In this document: positions 36,238-44,127 of the stretch, in pieces
How positions within the stretch are numbered: position 1 is the first letter of the stretch
Layout of the letters: each line of letters opens with the position of its first letter
NCBI RefSeq assembly: GCF_022346925.1
Contig: NZ_JAKRNJ010000009.1
Coordinates: 1 to 64,000 of the forward strand
Reading direction: 5' to 3'
Origin: Microvirga sp. ACRRW
GTDB taxonomy: Bacteria > Pseudomonadota > Alphaproteobacteria > Rhizobiales > Beijerinckiaceae
Length of the DNA stretch: 64,000 nt
The notes under the pieces: generated by a model
Told to the model about the DNA's origin: nothing
Databases searched by the model: none
The model's input: only the letters and a program-made list of their open reading frames with translations
Made by a program: the position numbers and the translations under genes

Positions 36238-37197
36238 GTGCAGCCCTCCAACCGCCCCCGCAGCCTTCTTTCACGTCTCACCGAGACGGTGATGGTCGGC
36301 GTCGTGCGCGGCGTGTTCGCCTTCTCGCGGGCCCTCGGCCCGGAGCGCTCGGGAGCCTTCGGTGCAGGCCTCGCCCGCACTTTTGGGCCCTTGCTCAAGG
36401 CGCATAAGACGGCGCTCGCCAATATCCGCGCCGCCTATCCTGAGAAGTCCGAGGCCGAGGTGAAGGCGCTCGCGATGGCAGCCTGGGACAATCTCGGCCG
36501 CACGGGCGGGGAATATCCTCACTTAAGCAATCTGTTCGATTTCGACCCCGACAGCACCGTGCCCGGCCGCACGGAAGTCGACGGCATCGAGCATTTCCTC
36601 GCGCTTCGCGACGATGGCAAGCCGGGCCTCGTCTTTTCCGCCCATCTGGCGAATTGGGAGCTGCCTGCCATCTGCGCGGCGCGCTTCGGCCTCGATACCA
36701 CGGCAGTGTTTCGCGCGCCCAACGATCCGGCCATCGCGCGGGTGATTCACGAGATCCGCAGCGAAACCATGGGCAACCTGGAAGCAGCCCGCCAGGGCGC
36801 GGCCTTCGCCATGCAAGGGGCGCTGGAAAAGGGCGGGCATCTCGGCATGCTTATCGACCAGCACTTCACCCGCGGCGTGCTGGTGGATTTTATGGGACGC
36901 AAGGCGCTCGTGAACCCAATCCTCGGCAAATTCGCCCGCAATTTCGACTGTCCGGTCCATGGCGTGCGCGTGATCCGGTTGCCGAACCATCGCTTCCGCC
37001 TGCAGCTGACGCCGCCCCTCGACCTGCCGCGCGACCCCGACGGGCAGATCAACGTGCAGGGCGCCATGCAGGCCATGACCTCGGTGGTGGAGGAATGGGT
37101 GCGAGAGAACCCCGAGCAGTGGCTATGGATGCACCGCCGCTGGCGGGTTCCAGCCAAAGTCGAAGGCGAAGTTCAAGGTAAAGTGAGTTCCCCTTGA
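36238..37197 (+). CDS. lpxXL: LpxXL, lipid A very-long-chain acyltransferase
   Basis: LpxXL transfers the AcpXL-bound very-long-chain hydroxy acid to lipid A. The protein belongs to the LpxL/HtrB acyltransferase family, with the HX4E catalytic motif in SAHLANWE, and IDQHFTRGVLVDFMGR and the C-terminal PEQWLWMHRRW motif. No ATG is near the N-terminus; GTG at 36238 gives 319 aa, a normal length, and TTG at 36166 is the far alternative. It ends the cluster and overlaps the frame of the DUF1223 gene. Confidence 0.9.
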   Translation: MQPSNRPRSLLSRLTETVMVGVVRGVFAFSRALGPERSGAFGAGLARTFGPLLKAHKTALANIRAAYPEKSEAEVKALAMAAWDNLGRTGGEYPHLSNLFDFDPDSTVPGRTEVDGIEHFLALRDDGKPGLVFSAHLANWELPAICAARFGLDTTAVFRAPNDPAIARVIHEIRSETMGNLEAARQGAAFAMQGALEKGGHLGMLIDQHFTRGVLVDFMGRKALVNPILGKFARNFDCPVHGVRVIRLPNHRFRLQLTPPLDLPRDPDGQINVQGAMQAMTSVVEEWVRENPEQWLWMHRRWRVPAKVEGEVQGKVSSP

Positions 37198-37214
37198 GCC
37201 GGGCTTGGTGTTTC

Positions 37215-37964
37215 ATGCCGGGCATCATGGTGTCACGACTGAAAATTGCACTGGTGGCCGCCGGTCTGGCCGCTCTCCTCCAGCCTGCTCTCGCGGAGCC
37301 TCCCCGGGCGGTCGTGGAGCTGTTCACCAGCCAAGGCTGCTCCAACTGCCCGCCTGCGGACGCGCTGCTGGTCGAGTATGCCCAGAAGCACGATATCGTG
37401 GCGCTCTCCTTTCCGGTGAACTACTGGGATTATCTCGGCTGGAAGGACACCCTGGCCCATACCGAATTCACGGCCCGGCAGAAGGATTACGCCCACGCCC
37501 GCAGTGACCGCCAGGTCTTCACGCCTCAGATGATCGTGAACGGCAAGAAATCCTGCATCGGCTCCGACCGCGCTCAGATCGAGAATGCGATCCAGATGAC
37601 CCTGAAGGGCCGCTCGACCCTTCCTGTTGATGTCAATGTGAGCGAAGAGAACGGCACGGTTACCGTTTCCGTGAAGGAGATCGCCGAGCCCGCTCGGCGG
37701 GAGGCCCTCGTGTGGGTGCTCCCCGTTCTGCGCTCGCAGACCGTGCCCATCGAGCGCGGCGAGAACAAGGGTCGGACCGTCACCTATGCCAATGTGGTGC
37801 GCGGCTTGAAGCGCATCGGCGAATGGAATGGCGGCTCCGCCCGCTTCGAGGTGCCCGCCGAGACGGCCCGCGGCGGCGCGGACGGCTATGTGGTGCTGCT
37901 CCAGACCGCGCAGGACGACAAACCCAGCGTGATCCTGGGCGCCGCGAAGGGTCCGGGGCTCTAA
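37215..37964 (+). CDS. DUF1223 thioredoxin-like exported protein
   Basis: The product (about 249 aa) has a signal peptide (LKIALVAAGLAALLQPALAE) and the DUF1223 core VELFTSQGCSNCPPADALL with a CXXC, followed by LSFPVNYWDYLGWKDTLA, a thioredoxin-like fold. It is probably a periplasmic thiol protein; function is unknown. Starts at TTG 37194 (overlapping the lpxXL stop), ATG 37215 or ATG 37227 are all possible. The tight spacing suggests read-through from lpxXL. Confidence 0.85.
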   Translation: MPGIMVSRLKIALVAAGLAALLQPALAEPPRAVVELFTSQGCSNCPPADALLVEYAQKHDIVALSFPVNYWDYLGWKDTLAHTEFTARQKDYAHARSDRQVFTPQMIVNGKKSCIGSDRAQIENAIQMTLKGRSTLPVDVNVSEENGTVTVSVKEIAEPARREALVWVLPVLRSQTVPIERGENKGRTVTYANVVRGLKRIGEWNGGSARFEVPAETARGGADGYVVLLQTAQDDKPSVILGAAKGPGL

Positions 37965-37967
37965 ACC

Positions 37968-38576
37968 CTAGAGAATCACCACCTTGTTCGGCAGCTCGTT
38001 CGTGTCGTGCGCCTGCGGCGGTGCGTGCTCGGCGAGGATGGCGCCTGCGCGCTGCACGGCCTGAAGGAGCCCGTCGCCTGGCCTGTCCTGGCGGATCGCC
38101 GCGATCAGCTCGCCGATAATGGCTTCCCACACACCTGGGCCTGCACGGTCCGCGATGCCGATATCGGCGATGATCTCGGCATAATGTTCAGCGGCTGCCA
38201 CATAGATCAGAACGCCGGTCCGCCCTTGCGTGCGAGACAGCCCGTGGCTCGCGAATTCCCGTAAGGCCGCCTCATGCGCCCGCGCCCGTTTGATGCTGGG
38301 CGGGATGAGAGCGAGATGAACGGCAGGCCAGGCGAGAACGACGTTGAGCGCCACGGCCACGATGAGCTGGATCAGGAAAATCCGCGAGGGGCCGAGATCC
38401 GTGAACCAGATCAGCGGCCATGCCGTGATGAGTGCCACGAACAGGGCGAACAGCGCGGGAATCGCGCGGTATTCGTTCGCCTGGCGCGCCACTACTACGA
38501 CGATCTCGCCGGAGGTGCCTTTCTCCGCCTCATGAATGGCCTGCGAGAGCCGGTGCTTTTCCTGTTCTGAAATCAT
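37968..38576 (-). CDS. TPM-domain membrane protein
   Basis: A 202-residue protein of the TPM (YgcG/TPM_phosphatase) family, of the shorter type: an N-terminal part GTSGEIVVVVARQANEY, a hydrophobic stretch of two helices (about 38-90), then AHGLSRTQ-like and VLIYVAAAEHYAEIIAD regions that complete the domain. It starts at the base after the end of a second TPM gene and is third in a lemA-TPM-TPM operon. The role is not established. Confidence 0.87.
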   Translation of the reverse strand: MISEQEKHRLSQAIHEAEKGTSGEIVVVVARQANEYRAIPALFALFVALITAWPLIWFTDLGPSRIFLIQLIVAVALNVVLAWPAVHLALIPPSIKRARAHEAALREFASHGLSRTQGRTGVLIYVAAAEHYAEIIADIGIADRAGPGVWEAIIGELIAAIRQDRPGDGLLQAVQRAGAILAEHAPPQAHDTNELPNKVVIL

Positions 38577-39347
38577 CTACCAGCTCCCCGAAGCCCCGCC
38601 GCCGCCCGACGAGCCGCCGCCGCCCGAAAAGCCTCCGCCGCCCGAGCCGCCCGACCAGCCTCCACCCCCGCCGGACCAGCCGCTGCCGGTCGTGATGATC
38701 CAGGGACTTGAGCCGCGCCGGCCCCGAACGCCCGGCTGCTTCCCGCGCATGGCGCGAAACAGCTGGAACAGGATGAAGCCGATGATCAGGAGCGTGATGA
38801 TCGTATCCATGGTGGAGGAGGGATCCTCCCGCACCTCAGCGCGTCGCTGCCATTGTTCCGCGTCGCCCGTGAGGATCGAGAGGATGGCGTCCACGCCCGC
38901 ATCAATGCCGCCCGCGAAATTTCCCTTCTGGAATTGCGGGGCGATCGCCGTGGTGATGATAACCTTCGAGAGCGCATCGGTGAGCGCGCCCTCCAACCCA
39001 TAGCCGACCTCGATGCGCACCTTGCGGTCATTGGGGGCGACCAGCAGCAGCGCGCCGTTGTTGTTCTTCTTCTGCCCGAGCTGCCAGGTGCGGAAGAGCC
39101 GGTTGGCATAATCCTCGATGCTCGTGCCCTCCAACGATGAAACGGTCGCGACCACGACCTGATCGGAGGTCTTGTCCTCGTAGGCTTTGAGCTTGGTCTC
39201 AATCGCGGCGCGGTCCTCAGCCTTCAGAATGTTCGCCTGATCGACCACGCGGCCGGTGAGGGGAGGGAAAGTTTGGGCGAGAGCTGCGAACGGTGAAACG
39301 ATGAGGAAGAGCGAAAGCAGAAGTGCAGCAACGTGGTTCAGCCGCAT
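38577..39347 (-). CDS. YgcG-type TPM-domain protein with Gly/Ser-rich tail
   Basis: The 256-residue protein has a signal peptide (VAALLLSLFLIVSPFAALAQ), a periplasmic TPM domain (PPLTGRVVDQANIL, VRIEVGYGLEGALTD), one membrane helix (MDTIITLLIIGFILFQLF) and a Gly/Ser-rich C-terminus (GGGGGWSGGSGGGGFSGGGG). I chose 39347 because GGAG precedes it; the frame opens at 39389. It is second in the lemA operon. The arrangement matches the conserved LemA-TPM pairing seen widely in bacteria. Confidence 0.9.
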   Translation of the reverse strand: MRLNHVAALLLSLFLIVSPFAALAQTFPPLTGRVVDQANILKAEDRAAIETKLKAYEDKTSDQVVVATVSSLEGTSIEDYANRLFRTWQLGQKKNNNGALLLVAPNDRKVRIEVGYGLEGALTDALSKVIITTAIAPQFQKGNFAGGIDAGVDAILSILTGDAEQWQRRAEVREDPSSTMDTIITLLIIGFILFQLFRAMRGKQPGVRGRRGSSPWIITTGSGWSGGGGGWSGGSGGGGFSGGGGSSGGGGASGSW

Positions 39348-39393
39348 CCGTTCTCCATGAATGGAGGCAAAGAAGCCTGCCCTCGTCATTCCC

Positions 39394-39999
39394 TTAGAAC
39401 TTCACTTCCGGCGGCCTGTCGGAGCCGGCGGTGGCCGTGAAGGTCTCCATGGGCTTGGCGTCCGGATAGACGATGGCGGCGATCCAGCGGCCCGGAATGG
39501 TGCGCAGCTCCGTGTTGTAGGCCTGCACGGAAGAAATGTAGTCGCGCCGCGCCACCGCGATGCGATTCTCGGTGCCCTCGAGCTGCGATTGCAGCGCCAG
39601 GAAGTTGGCGTTGGACTTCAGCTCGGGATAGCGCTCGACGGTGGCGAGCAGGCGGCCCAGCGCGCCGGAGAGCTGGCCTTGCGCTTCCTGGAACTGTCGG
39701 AACTTTTCCGGGTCGGTGACGGTGGAGGCGTCCACCTGGATCTGCGTGGCCTTGGCGCGGGCTTCGACAACCTGGGTCAGAACCTCGCGCTCCTGCTGGG
39801 CAAAGCCCTTCACGGTCTCGACGAGGTTGGGAATGAGGTCGGTGCGGCGCTGGTACTGGTTCTGCACCTCGCTCCACGCAGCTTTGGCTTGCTCTTCGAG
39901 GGTCGGCACATTGTTGATCCCGCAGGCGGACAGGCCGAGGGCCAGCGCCATTCCGGTCAGGGCGATGCGGATGCGTGTGCGCAGGGGCGAAGCCTTCAT
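39394..39999 (-). CDS. lemA: LemA family lipoprotein
   Basis: The 201-residue protein has a lipoprotein signal (LALGLSACG lipobox) and the LemA helical core: NVPTLEEQAKAAWSEVQNQY, RRTDLIPNLVETVKGFA and GALGRLLATVERYPELK. The start MKASPLRTR at 39999 is chosen for the lipobox position; the frame opens at 40170. LemA proteins are membrane-attached and of unknown biochemical role. It heads the lemA-TPM-TPM operon. Confidence 0.92.
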   Translation of the reverse strand: MKASPLRTRIRIALTGMALALGLSACGINNVPTLEEQAKAAWSEVQNQYQRRTDLIPNLVETVKGFAQQEREVLTQVVEARAKATQIQVDASTVTDPEKFRQFQEAQGQLSGALGRLLATVERYPELKSNANFLALQSQLEGTENRIAVARRDYISSVQAYNTELRTIPGRWIAAIVYPDAKPMETFTATAGSDRPPEVKF

Positions 40000-40144
40000 G
40001 TCTGTCTTTCTCGCGAAGCTTTGTTTCAAGACCGTGGTCGGGTTCAACAAATGGGGCAATACGCGCGCTTCAACAAGACGTTTTCGGCTGGCCGCGAACA
40101 GGGGATTGGGGCATGATCCGGCTGCCGATTCCGAGGTAAAACCC

Positions 40145-40786
40145 ATGGATTTCCTGCCTAGCTCAAGCATTCTGCTGACTTATTCGCTCGCCTGCTTCGT
40201 GCTTTTTATCACGCCTGGACCGGATATGAGCCTGTTTCTGGCCAAAACCATGTCGGGCGGACGAAAGGCGGGCATGGCTTCCATGACGGGTGCCATGGCG
40301 GGAAGCGTCGTCCATACGCTGCTCGCGGCCTTGGGCCTTTCCGCCCTGCTGGCCGCCTCCGTCACGGCCTTCACGATCCTCAAGGTTGTCGGTGCGCTCT
40401 ATCTTCTGTGGATGGCTTTTGACGCCGTGCGCCATGGCTCTGCGCTTTCCCTGAAGGACGAAGGCCGCGTCGAGGTCTCGTTCTGGAAGACCTTTTTCAT
40501 GGGCGTCGGCATCAATCTCACGAACCCGAAGATCGTCCTGTTCTTCGTGACCTTTCTGCCGCAATTCGTCGATGCGAGCGATCCGCATGCCGCCGACAAG
40601 CTGCTGTTCCTGGGCCTCTACTTCATCGCGTTCACGGGACCCATGGGCGCCATCATGATCCTGGGTGCGGAAAAGATGATCGCGCTCCTCCGTAACCATC
40701 CGAAGGTGATGCGGGGAATCGATTATTCCTTCGCTGGTCTGTTCGGCGCCTTCGCGCTCAAGATCCTGACGGCGTCTGCGAGATAG
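40145..40786 (+). CDS. LysE/RhtB family exporter (third of three)
   Basis: A 213-residue membrane protein with about six hydrophobic segments. It starts MDFLPSSSILLTYSLACFVLF and has FITPGPDMSLFLAKTMSGG and LTNPKIVLFFVTFLPQFV. It is closer to RhtB-like members in its first motif. Start ATG 40145 is within a much longer open frame that is not coding. It converges on the membrane gene at 40758, with a 29-base overlap. Confidence 0.9.
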   Translation: MDFLPSSSILLTYSLACFVLFITPGPDMSLFLAKTMSGGRKAGMASMTGAMAGSVVHTLLAALGLSALLAASVTAFTILKVVGALYLLWMAFDAVRHGSALSLKDEGRVEVSFWKTFFMGVGINLTNPKIVLFFVTFLPQFVDASDPHAADKLLFLGLYFIAFTGPMGAIMILGAEKMIALLRNHPKVMRGIDYSFAGLFGAFALKILTASAR

Positions 40787-41255
40787 AGTGCGAACGTCCG
40801 CCCGCATCTCTGCCCGCGATGGCCCAATAGACGAAGCCCGACACCGTACCGGTGAGGCCGAGGATCGCGCTTACATGCAGCTCAGCGGGGTTGGCCACAC
40901 GCGTCGCGCCGCGCAAGATCCACGGCACTGAGGCGGTGAGCACGCCGGTGGCGAGCGCATACCAGATGAGACTGCGCATCTTCAAAACCTCGCTGATCAC
41001 AGCGATCACCAGAGGCGGCAGCACGAGCAGCGTGAACATGATGCGCCCCACGCTCAGCATGGCCTCCGCGACGATGGGGCCGGGATCGTCGGACGAGAAC
41101 ACCGCATCCACGAGGTTCCAGAATCCCACGAACAGCGTCTCGCCCGTCAGCGTCGCCATGAGCGGATCGATCAGGGAGGCGAGAAAGAAGAACAGGCTGC
41201 TCATGCCGATGGCGATGAGAAGCGCGAAGGGGATCAGGAGAAGCCAGCGGATCAT
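40758..41255 (-). CDS. small membrane protein, divergent member of the GWIYWRIA array
   Basis: Unrecognised, 165 aa, about four hydrophobic segments. The last segment is SAILGLTGTVSGFVYWAIAG, a looser version of the C-terminal motif shared by four neighbours (G-x-V/I-C/S-G-W/F-V/I-Y-W-x-I-A). The start MIRWLLLIPFALLIAIG is also membrane-inserted. It is the last of a three-gene run (42114 to 40758) with gaps of 3 and 7 bases, and its end overlaps the convergent LysE-type gene. Confidence 0.75.
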   Translation of the reverse strand: MIRWLLLIPFALLIAIGMSSLFFFLASLIDPLMATLTGETLFVGFWNLVDAVFSSDDPGPIVAEAMLSVGRIMFTLLVLPPLVIAVISEVLKMRSLIWYALATGVLTASVPWILRGATRVANPAELHVSAILGLTGTVSGFVYWAIAGRDAGGRSHSISQTPSGS

Positions 41256-41262
41256 GGAGGTA

Positions 41263-41664
41263 TTATAGGGTAGGAGTTTGCGGACGTCCTCCTGTTGCTA
41301 TCAACCAATAAACCCAACCACAAACAGCCCCGCACAAGCCCCCTAATGGTGGAAGTTCCCATCCCTGCTCGATACCGGCGAGGACAAGCCCGCTTACAAG
41401 AGAAAATCCGAAGAGGCCTCCTCCAAAGAAGCTGCAGTGCATTGAATGGCATCTCAGGAAAGCCAGGAAGAGGACCAGCAGCACAGACAGCAGAAGAAGT
41501 GGGATGAAGAAGTGAAGGTAAATGACCGTGCCTAATACCAAGATTTCGATAAGAGTCTTGAAGACATTGATTTGGAAGCCTCCCGAAGCGGCGATGTCAA
41601 AGAGCTGGATGATGTAGGCGCATGCAAGACTCGTTGCGAAGATAGCCAAAAGCTGACGCGCCAT
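41263..41664 (-). CDS. small membrane protein of the GWIYWRIA array
   Basis: Unrecognised, 133 aa, with four hydrophobic segments and almost no soluble part. The C-terminal helix reads GLCGAVCGWVYWLIA, matching the array motif. The N-terminus ARQLLAIFATSLACAYII resembles that of the 41668 and 43202 genes. Its start lies 3 bases after the preceding stop, so it is in an operon. Codon use is less GC-rich than the region average. Confidence 0.75.
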   Translation of the reverse strand: MARQLLAIFATSLACAYIIQLFDIAASGGFQINVFKTLIEILVLGTVIYLHFFIPLLLLSVLLVLFLAFLRCHSMHCSFFGGGLFGFSLVSGLVLAGIEQGWELPPLGGLCGAVCGWVYWLIATGGRPQTPTL

Positions 41665-41667
41665 CCC

Positions 41668-42114
41668 TTACATCGCCTTCTGATGAAGAAGATCGGCATC
41701 ATCTGCTTGTTTGCGCAAGGCGATGCGCCAATAGATCCAGCCGCAGATAGCGCCTGAAACAAAGCAGCCCAAGAAAAGCGGCCATTCATCCTGCATATCG
41801 GACGCCGCGAAAAAGGCCCCGAAGCACAAACCTATGAGCGAACCCAGGCAGACGGGGAGGGCAGACCTTTCGGCCTTGATGGCATGCAGGATCAAGGCGG
41901 CGATGGAGAACGCGAGGATAAGAGGCAGACCATAAATAAGCAGGCCGAGAGAGCCGAACGTCAGCACCAGGATGAAACCCTCGATAATGTCCGGCGCGTA
42001 CAATGAATGTGAGGAATGCGAAGATCCGAACACGCCTTGAATCAGGAGAGAGAGCGTCCCTAAGTAAGGCGCTGCCGCGGAGGCCGCGAGTATGCCGGTG
42101 ATGGGGCGTTTCAT
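41668..42114 (-). CDS. small membrane protein of the GWIYWRIA array
   Basis: Unrecognised, 148 aa, four hydrophobic segments. It begins MKRPITGILAASAAAPYLGTL, close to the 43202 protein, and ends in the motif FVSGAICGWIYWRIALRK. The loop before the last helix is acidic (ASDMQDEWP). First gene of a three-gene operon with 41263 and 40758; an AAGGA ribosome binding site precedes its ATG. It is clearly a paralogue of the 43202 gene, from which it is separated by the DUF3829 gene. Confidence 0.78.
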   Translation of the reverse strand: MKRPITGILAASAAAPYLGTLSLLIQGVFGSSHSSHSLYAPDIIEGFILVLTFGSLGLLIYGLPLILAFSIAALILHAIKAERSALPVCLGSLIGLCFGAFFAASDMQDEWPLFLGCFVSGAICGWIYWRIALRKQADDADLLHQKAM

Positions 42115-42190
42115 GTGTGTCCTTCACCTTGGGTCGCGTGCCTGACGCAGCACGATCGTGCTGCGGGCCGCATCCGCGGAAGCTCTCTCG

Positions 42191-43102
42191 TCAGTTGGCC
42201 AGGTTGTTGGCGGTGCCGACCAACGCGTTATAGGCGTTGACGACCGATTGAAGCTTCTGGCCTCCGCCCCGGCGGACATCGCCCTTTACGGGCTTGATCG
42301 CGTCGCGAAACTCGCGTGACGCGGCCAGGAAGGATTGCACCGGACCCTCGAGGCTCTTGAGAGCTTCCGGATCGGACTTCCTGTAATCGTCGAAATCCTT
42401 GGAGGCGGTGGCAAACAGGCTCACATTGGCCTCGAAGGCGGCGACATCGACGACGGGGGCCTCGTTGCTCGGCATGCGGTCGATGATGCGCTGGGCTGCC
42501 AGCATCAGGTTGGTGCGATGCCAATTGGCCTTCCTGCCCTCGCTCTGCTCGATGGCGGCAAGCTCTTTCTGAGCGAGTTTCGTCTGCTCGACCTGGAAGG
42601 CCTGCTCCACCTTCTCGCGGGCCGCCAGAAAGGCCGCGGCAGCCGGCACGAGCCGCGTGTGGATCTGCTTTCCGCGCGCCAGATTGTCGTCGAGATAATC
42701 CTTGCGCTCGTAATAGGTGTTGGCCTCGTCGACGATGGGCGCAAGCTGCGAATAGGCCTCGATATAGGCCTTCATGCTGGCATCGAGATCCGCAAGCTTC
42801 GGCTCCGTATTGAGAGCCTTCGATGCGTCCGCGACGAGCTTTGTCACATCGTAGAGTTGGTAGAGGCCGAAAGCCCGGTTCGTGTTCACGGGGCCCTTGT
42901 CCATGTCGACCCAGCTCTTGTAGCGCGCAATGGATTCACTCGCCCGCATCGTCCGGTTCATCAGCGCCACATAGGCGTTCATTTTGCCGGTGACGGCTTG
43001 AAGCGCGGCTGCGTCCGCCTGCTGCTGTGCTGCATTGGGGGCTTGGGCGTGGGCCACGGCTGACACGCTCAGGAAAGCGGCAACGAGAAGAGAGCGGATC
43101 AT
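42191..43102 (-). CDS. exported DUF3829-like helical protein
   Basis: A 303-residue protein with a signal peptide (LLVAAFLSVSAVAHAQ). The mature part is almost entirely helical and rich in Ala, Asp and Lys, and fits the DUF3829 (YiiG-like) family with repeats such as AYIEAYSQLAPIVDEANTYYERKDY. No catalytic motif or lipobox is visible; it is probably periplasmic. It interrupts the array of small membrane proteins, with 76 bases downstream and 99 bases upstream, so it may have its own promoter. Confidence 0.75.
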   Translation of the reverse strand: MIRSLLVAAFLSVSAVAHAQAPNAAQQQADAAALQAVTGKMNAYVALMNRTMRASESIARYKSWVDMDKGPVNTNRAFGLYQLYDVTKLVADASKALNTEPKLADLDASMKAYIEAYSQLAPIVDEANTYYERKDYLDDNLARGKQIHTRLVPAAAAFLAAREKVEQAFQVEQTKLAQKELAAIEQSEGRKANWHRTNLMLAAQRIIDRMPSNEAPVVDVAAFEANVSLFATASKDFDDYRKSDPEALKSLEGPVQSFLAASREFRDAIKPVKGDVRRGGGQKLQSVVNAYNALVGTANNLAN

Positions 43103-43201
43103 GACATGGGGTCCTTCAGGCCGAAGAGTTCGTTCGCCGTAACTGAGTTACATGACGCGATTTGCCATGACAATTGCCCGCGTAGAGATCAGAACATAAC
43201 C

Positions 43202-43624
43202 TTAAACAAGCAGCTCGCCCGATGAGGCTTTGCATTGCAAGGCAATCCGCCAATAAATCCAGCCGCAGATAAAGCCGGAGATGAAACAGCCTGGAATGAG
43301 TGGCCAATCGTCAAAATTCGGAGCCGTCAGCAGGATTCCAAAGCATGCGCCGATGATCGATGCGGGAATGGCGGCTGCCATGATCGAACGCGCGTCGAGG
43401 GCGTAGAGGATCAATGCTGCGATGATGGCGACGCCTAGAACCGGCAGCCCGTAAAGAACGAGGCCGAATGTGCCAATAAATGCAATGCCGATGAAGAATT
43501 TGGCGATCCCATCAAGCGACGGCATCGCTGGGGCGCTCAAGGCGATGGAAATGCCCAGGCTGACCGCGCCAAGATAAGGTGCAGCAACGGACGCTGCGAG
43601 GATCCCGAGAATCTGACGCGTCAT
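43202..43624 (-). CDS. small membrane protein of the GWIYWRIA array
   Basis: Unrecognised, 140 aa, four hydrophobic segments. It begins MTRQILGILAASVAAPYLGAV and ends FISGFICGWIYWRIALQ. I set the start at 43624 because its ATG overlaps the stop of the 43621 gene as ATGA and because the N-terminus then aligns with the 41668 paralogue; a longer frame reaches 43726. The pre-helix loop is TAPNFDDWP, similar to the paralogue's SDMQDEWP. Confidence 0.78.
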   Translation of the reverse strand: MTRQILGILAASVAAPYLGAVSLGISIALSAPAMPSLDGIAKFFIGIAFIGTFGLVLYGLPVLGVAIIAALILYALDARSIMAAAIPASIIGACFGILLTAPNFDDWPLIPGCFISGFICGWIYWRIALQCKASSGELLV

Positions 43625-44037
43625 CGCTCTTCGACCATGGTTGAGCGGGCTGTTCGATACAAAGCGATGCGCCAGTAGATCCATCCGCATATGGCGCCCG
43701 GCAAAATCGCGAGAAGGGAAATCCACTCAATCCCGAGAATGTGGGGGGACATGAGCAACGTCAGGGTGGGGCCTAAGGCTGCCCCGCAGAAGATAGGAGG
43801 CCAGGGTGAACGGATGCCGAAGCGGTAGAGGCCATAGGCGATGACCGCTGATGCTGGGAAAAGCACGAAGCCATATTCGATCAGAGCCCCAAGGCTGACA
43901 AAGAGCACGCCATACAGGAGTTCTAGCTCGAACGGGAAATCATGGACGAATGTGACGACAAGAAGCAGGATGAAAAGGGCGAATACAAACGGTGCCAAAA
44001 GGCTGGCTGTAATCACCCCCGCCACAATCCGTTCCAT
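43621..44037 (-). CDS. small membrane protein, first of the GWIYWRIA array
   Basis: Unrecognised, 138 aa, four hydrophobic segments. The start MERIVAGVITASLLAPFVF resembles the other members and the end is ILPGAICGWIYWRIALYR. I chose 44037 over the longer frame (44079) for this alignment and because the longer frame would run through the inverted repeat. It is the most upstream gene of the all-minus run and lies 9 bases from a perfect 10-bp inverted repeat. Confidence 0.78.
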   Translation of the reverse strand: MERIVAGVITASLLAPFVFALFILLLVVTFVHDFPFELELLYGVLFVSLGALIEYGFVLFPASAVIAYGLYRFGIRSPWPPIFCGAALGPTLTLLMSPHILGIEWISLLAILPGAICGWIYWRIALYRTARSTMVEER

Positions 44038-44046
44038 TACCGATTT

Positions 44047-44076
44047 CCTATAGTGTATCGGCAGACACACTATAGG
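44047..44076. promoter_or_regulatory. perfect inverted repeat at the head of the membrane-protein array
   Basis: CCTATAGTGT (44047-44056) and ACACTATAGG (44067-44076) flank 10 bases. On the minus strand it precedes the ATG at 44037 by 9 bases and contains TATAGT and TACACT, while TTGCAA lies just upstream. It therefore overlaps the likely promoter -10 or start region, as expected for an operator. It also stands between this gene and rlmN. Confidence 0.5.
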
Positions 44077-44127
44077 CATTGCAACAATGGAACAATACTG
44101 GTGCTGAATAGAGCGGCCTTCTAAGGC

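Noticed and set aside
37968..38576. The second TPM gene considered as a frameshifted tail of the first
   Set aside because: It has its own start, its own complete TPM-like N-terminus and a different topology, so the two are separate genes.
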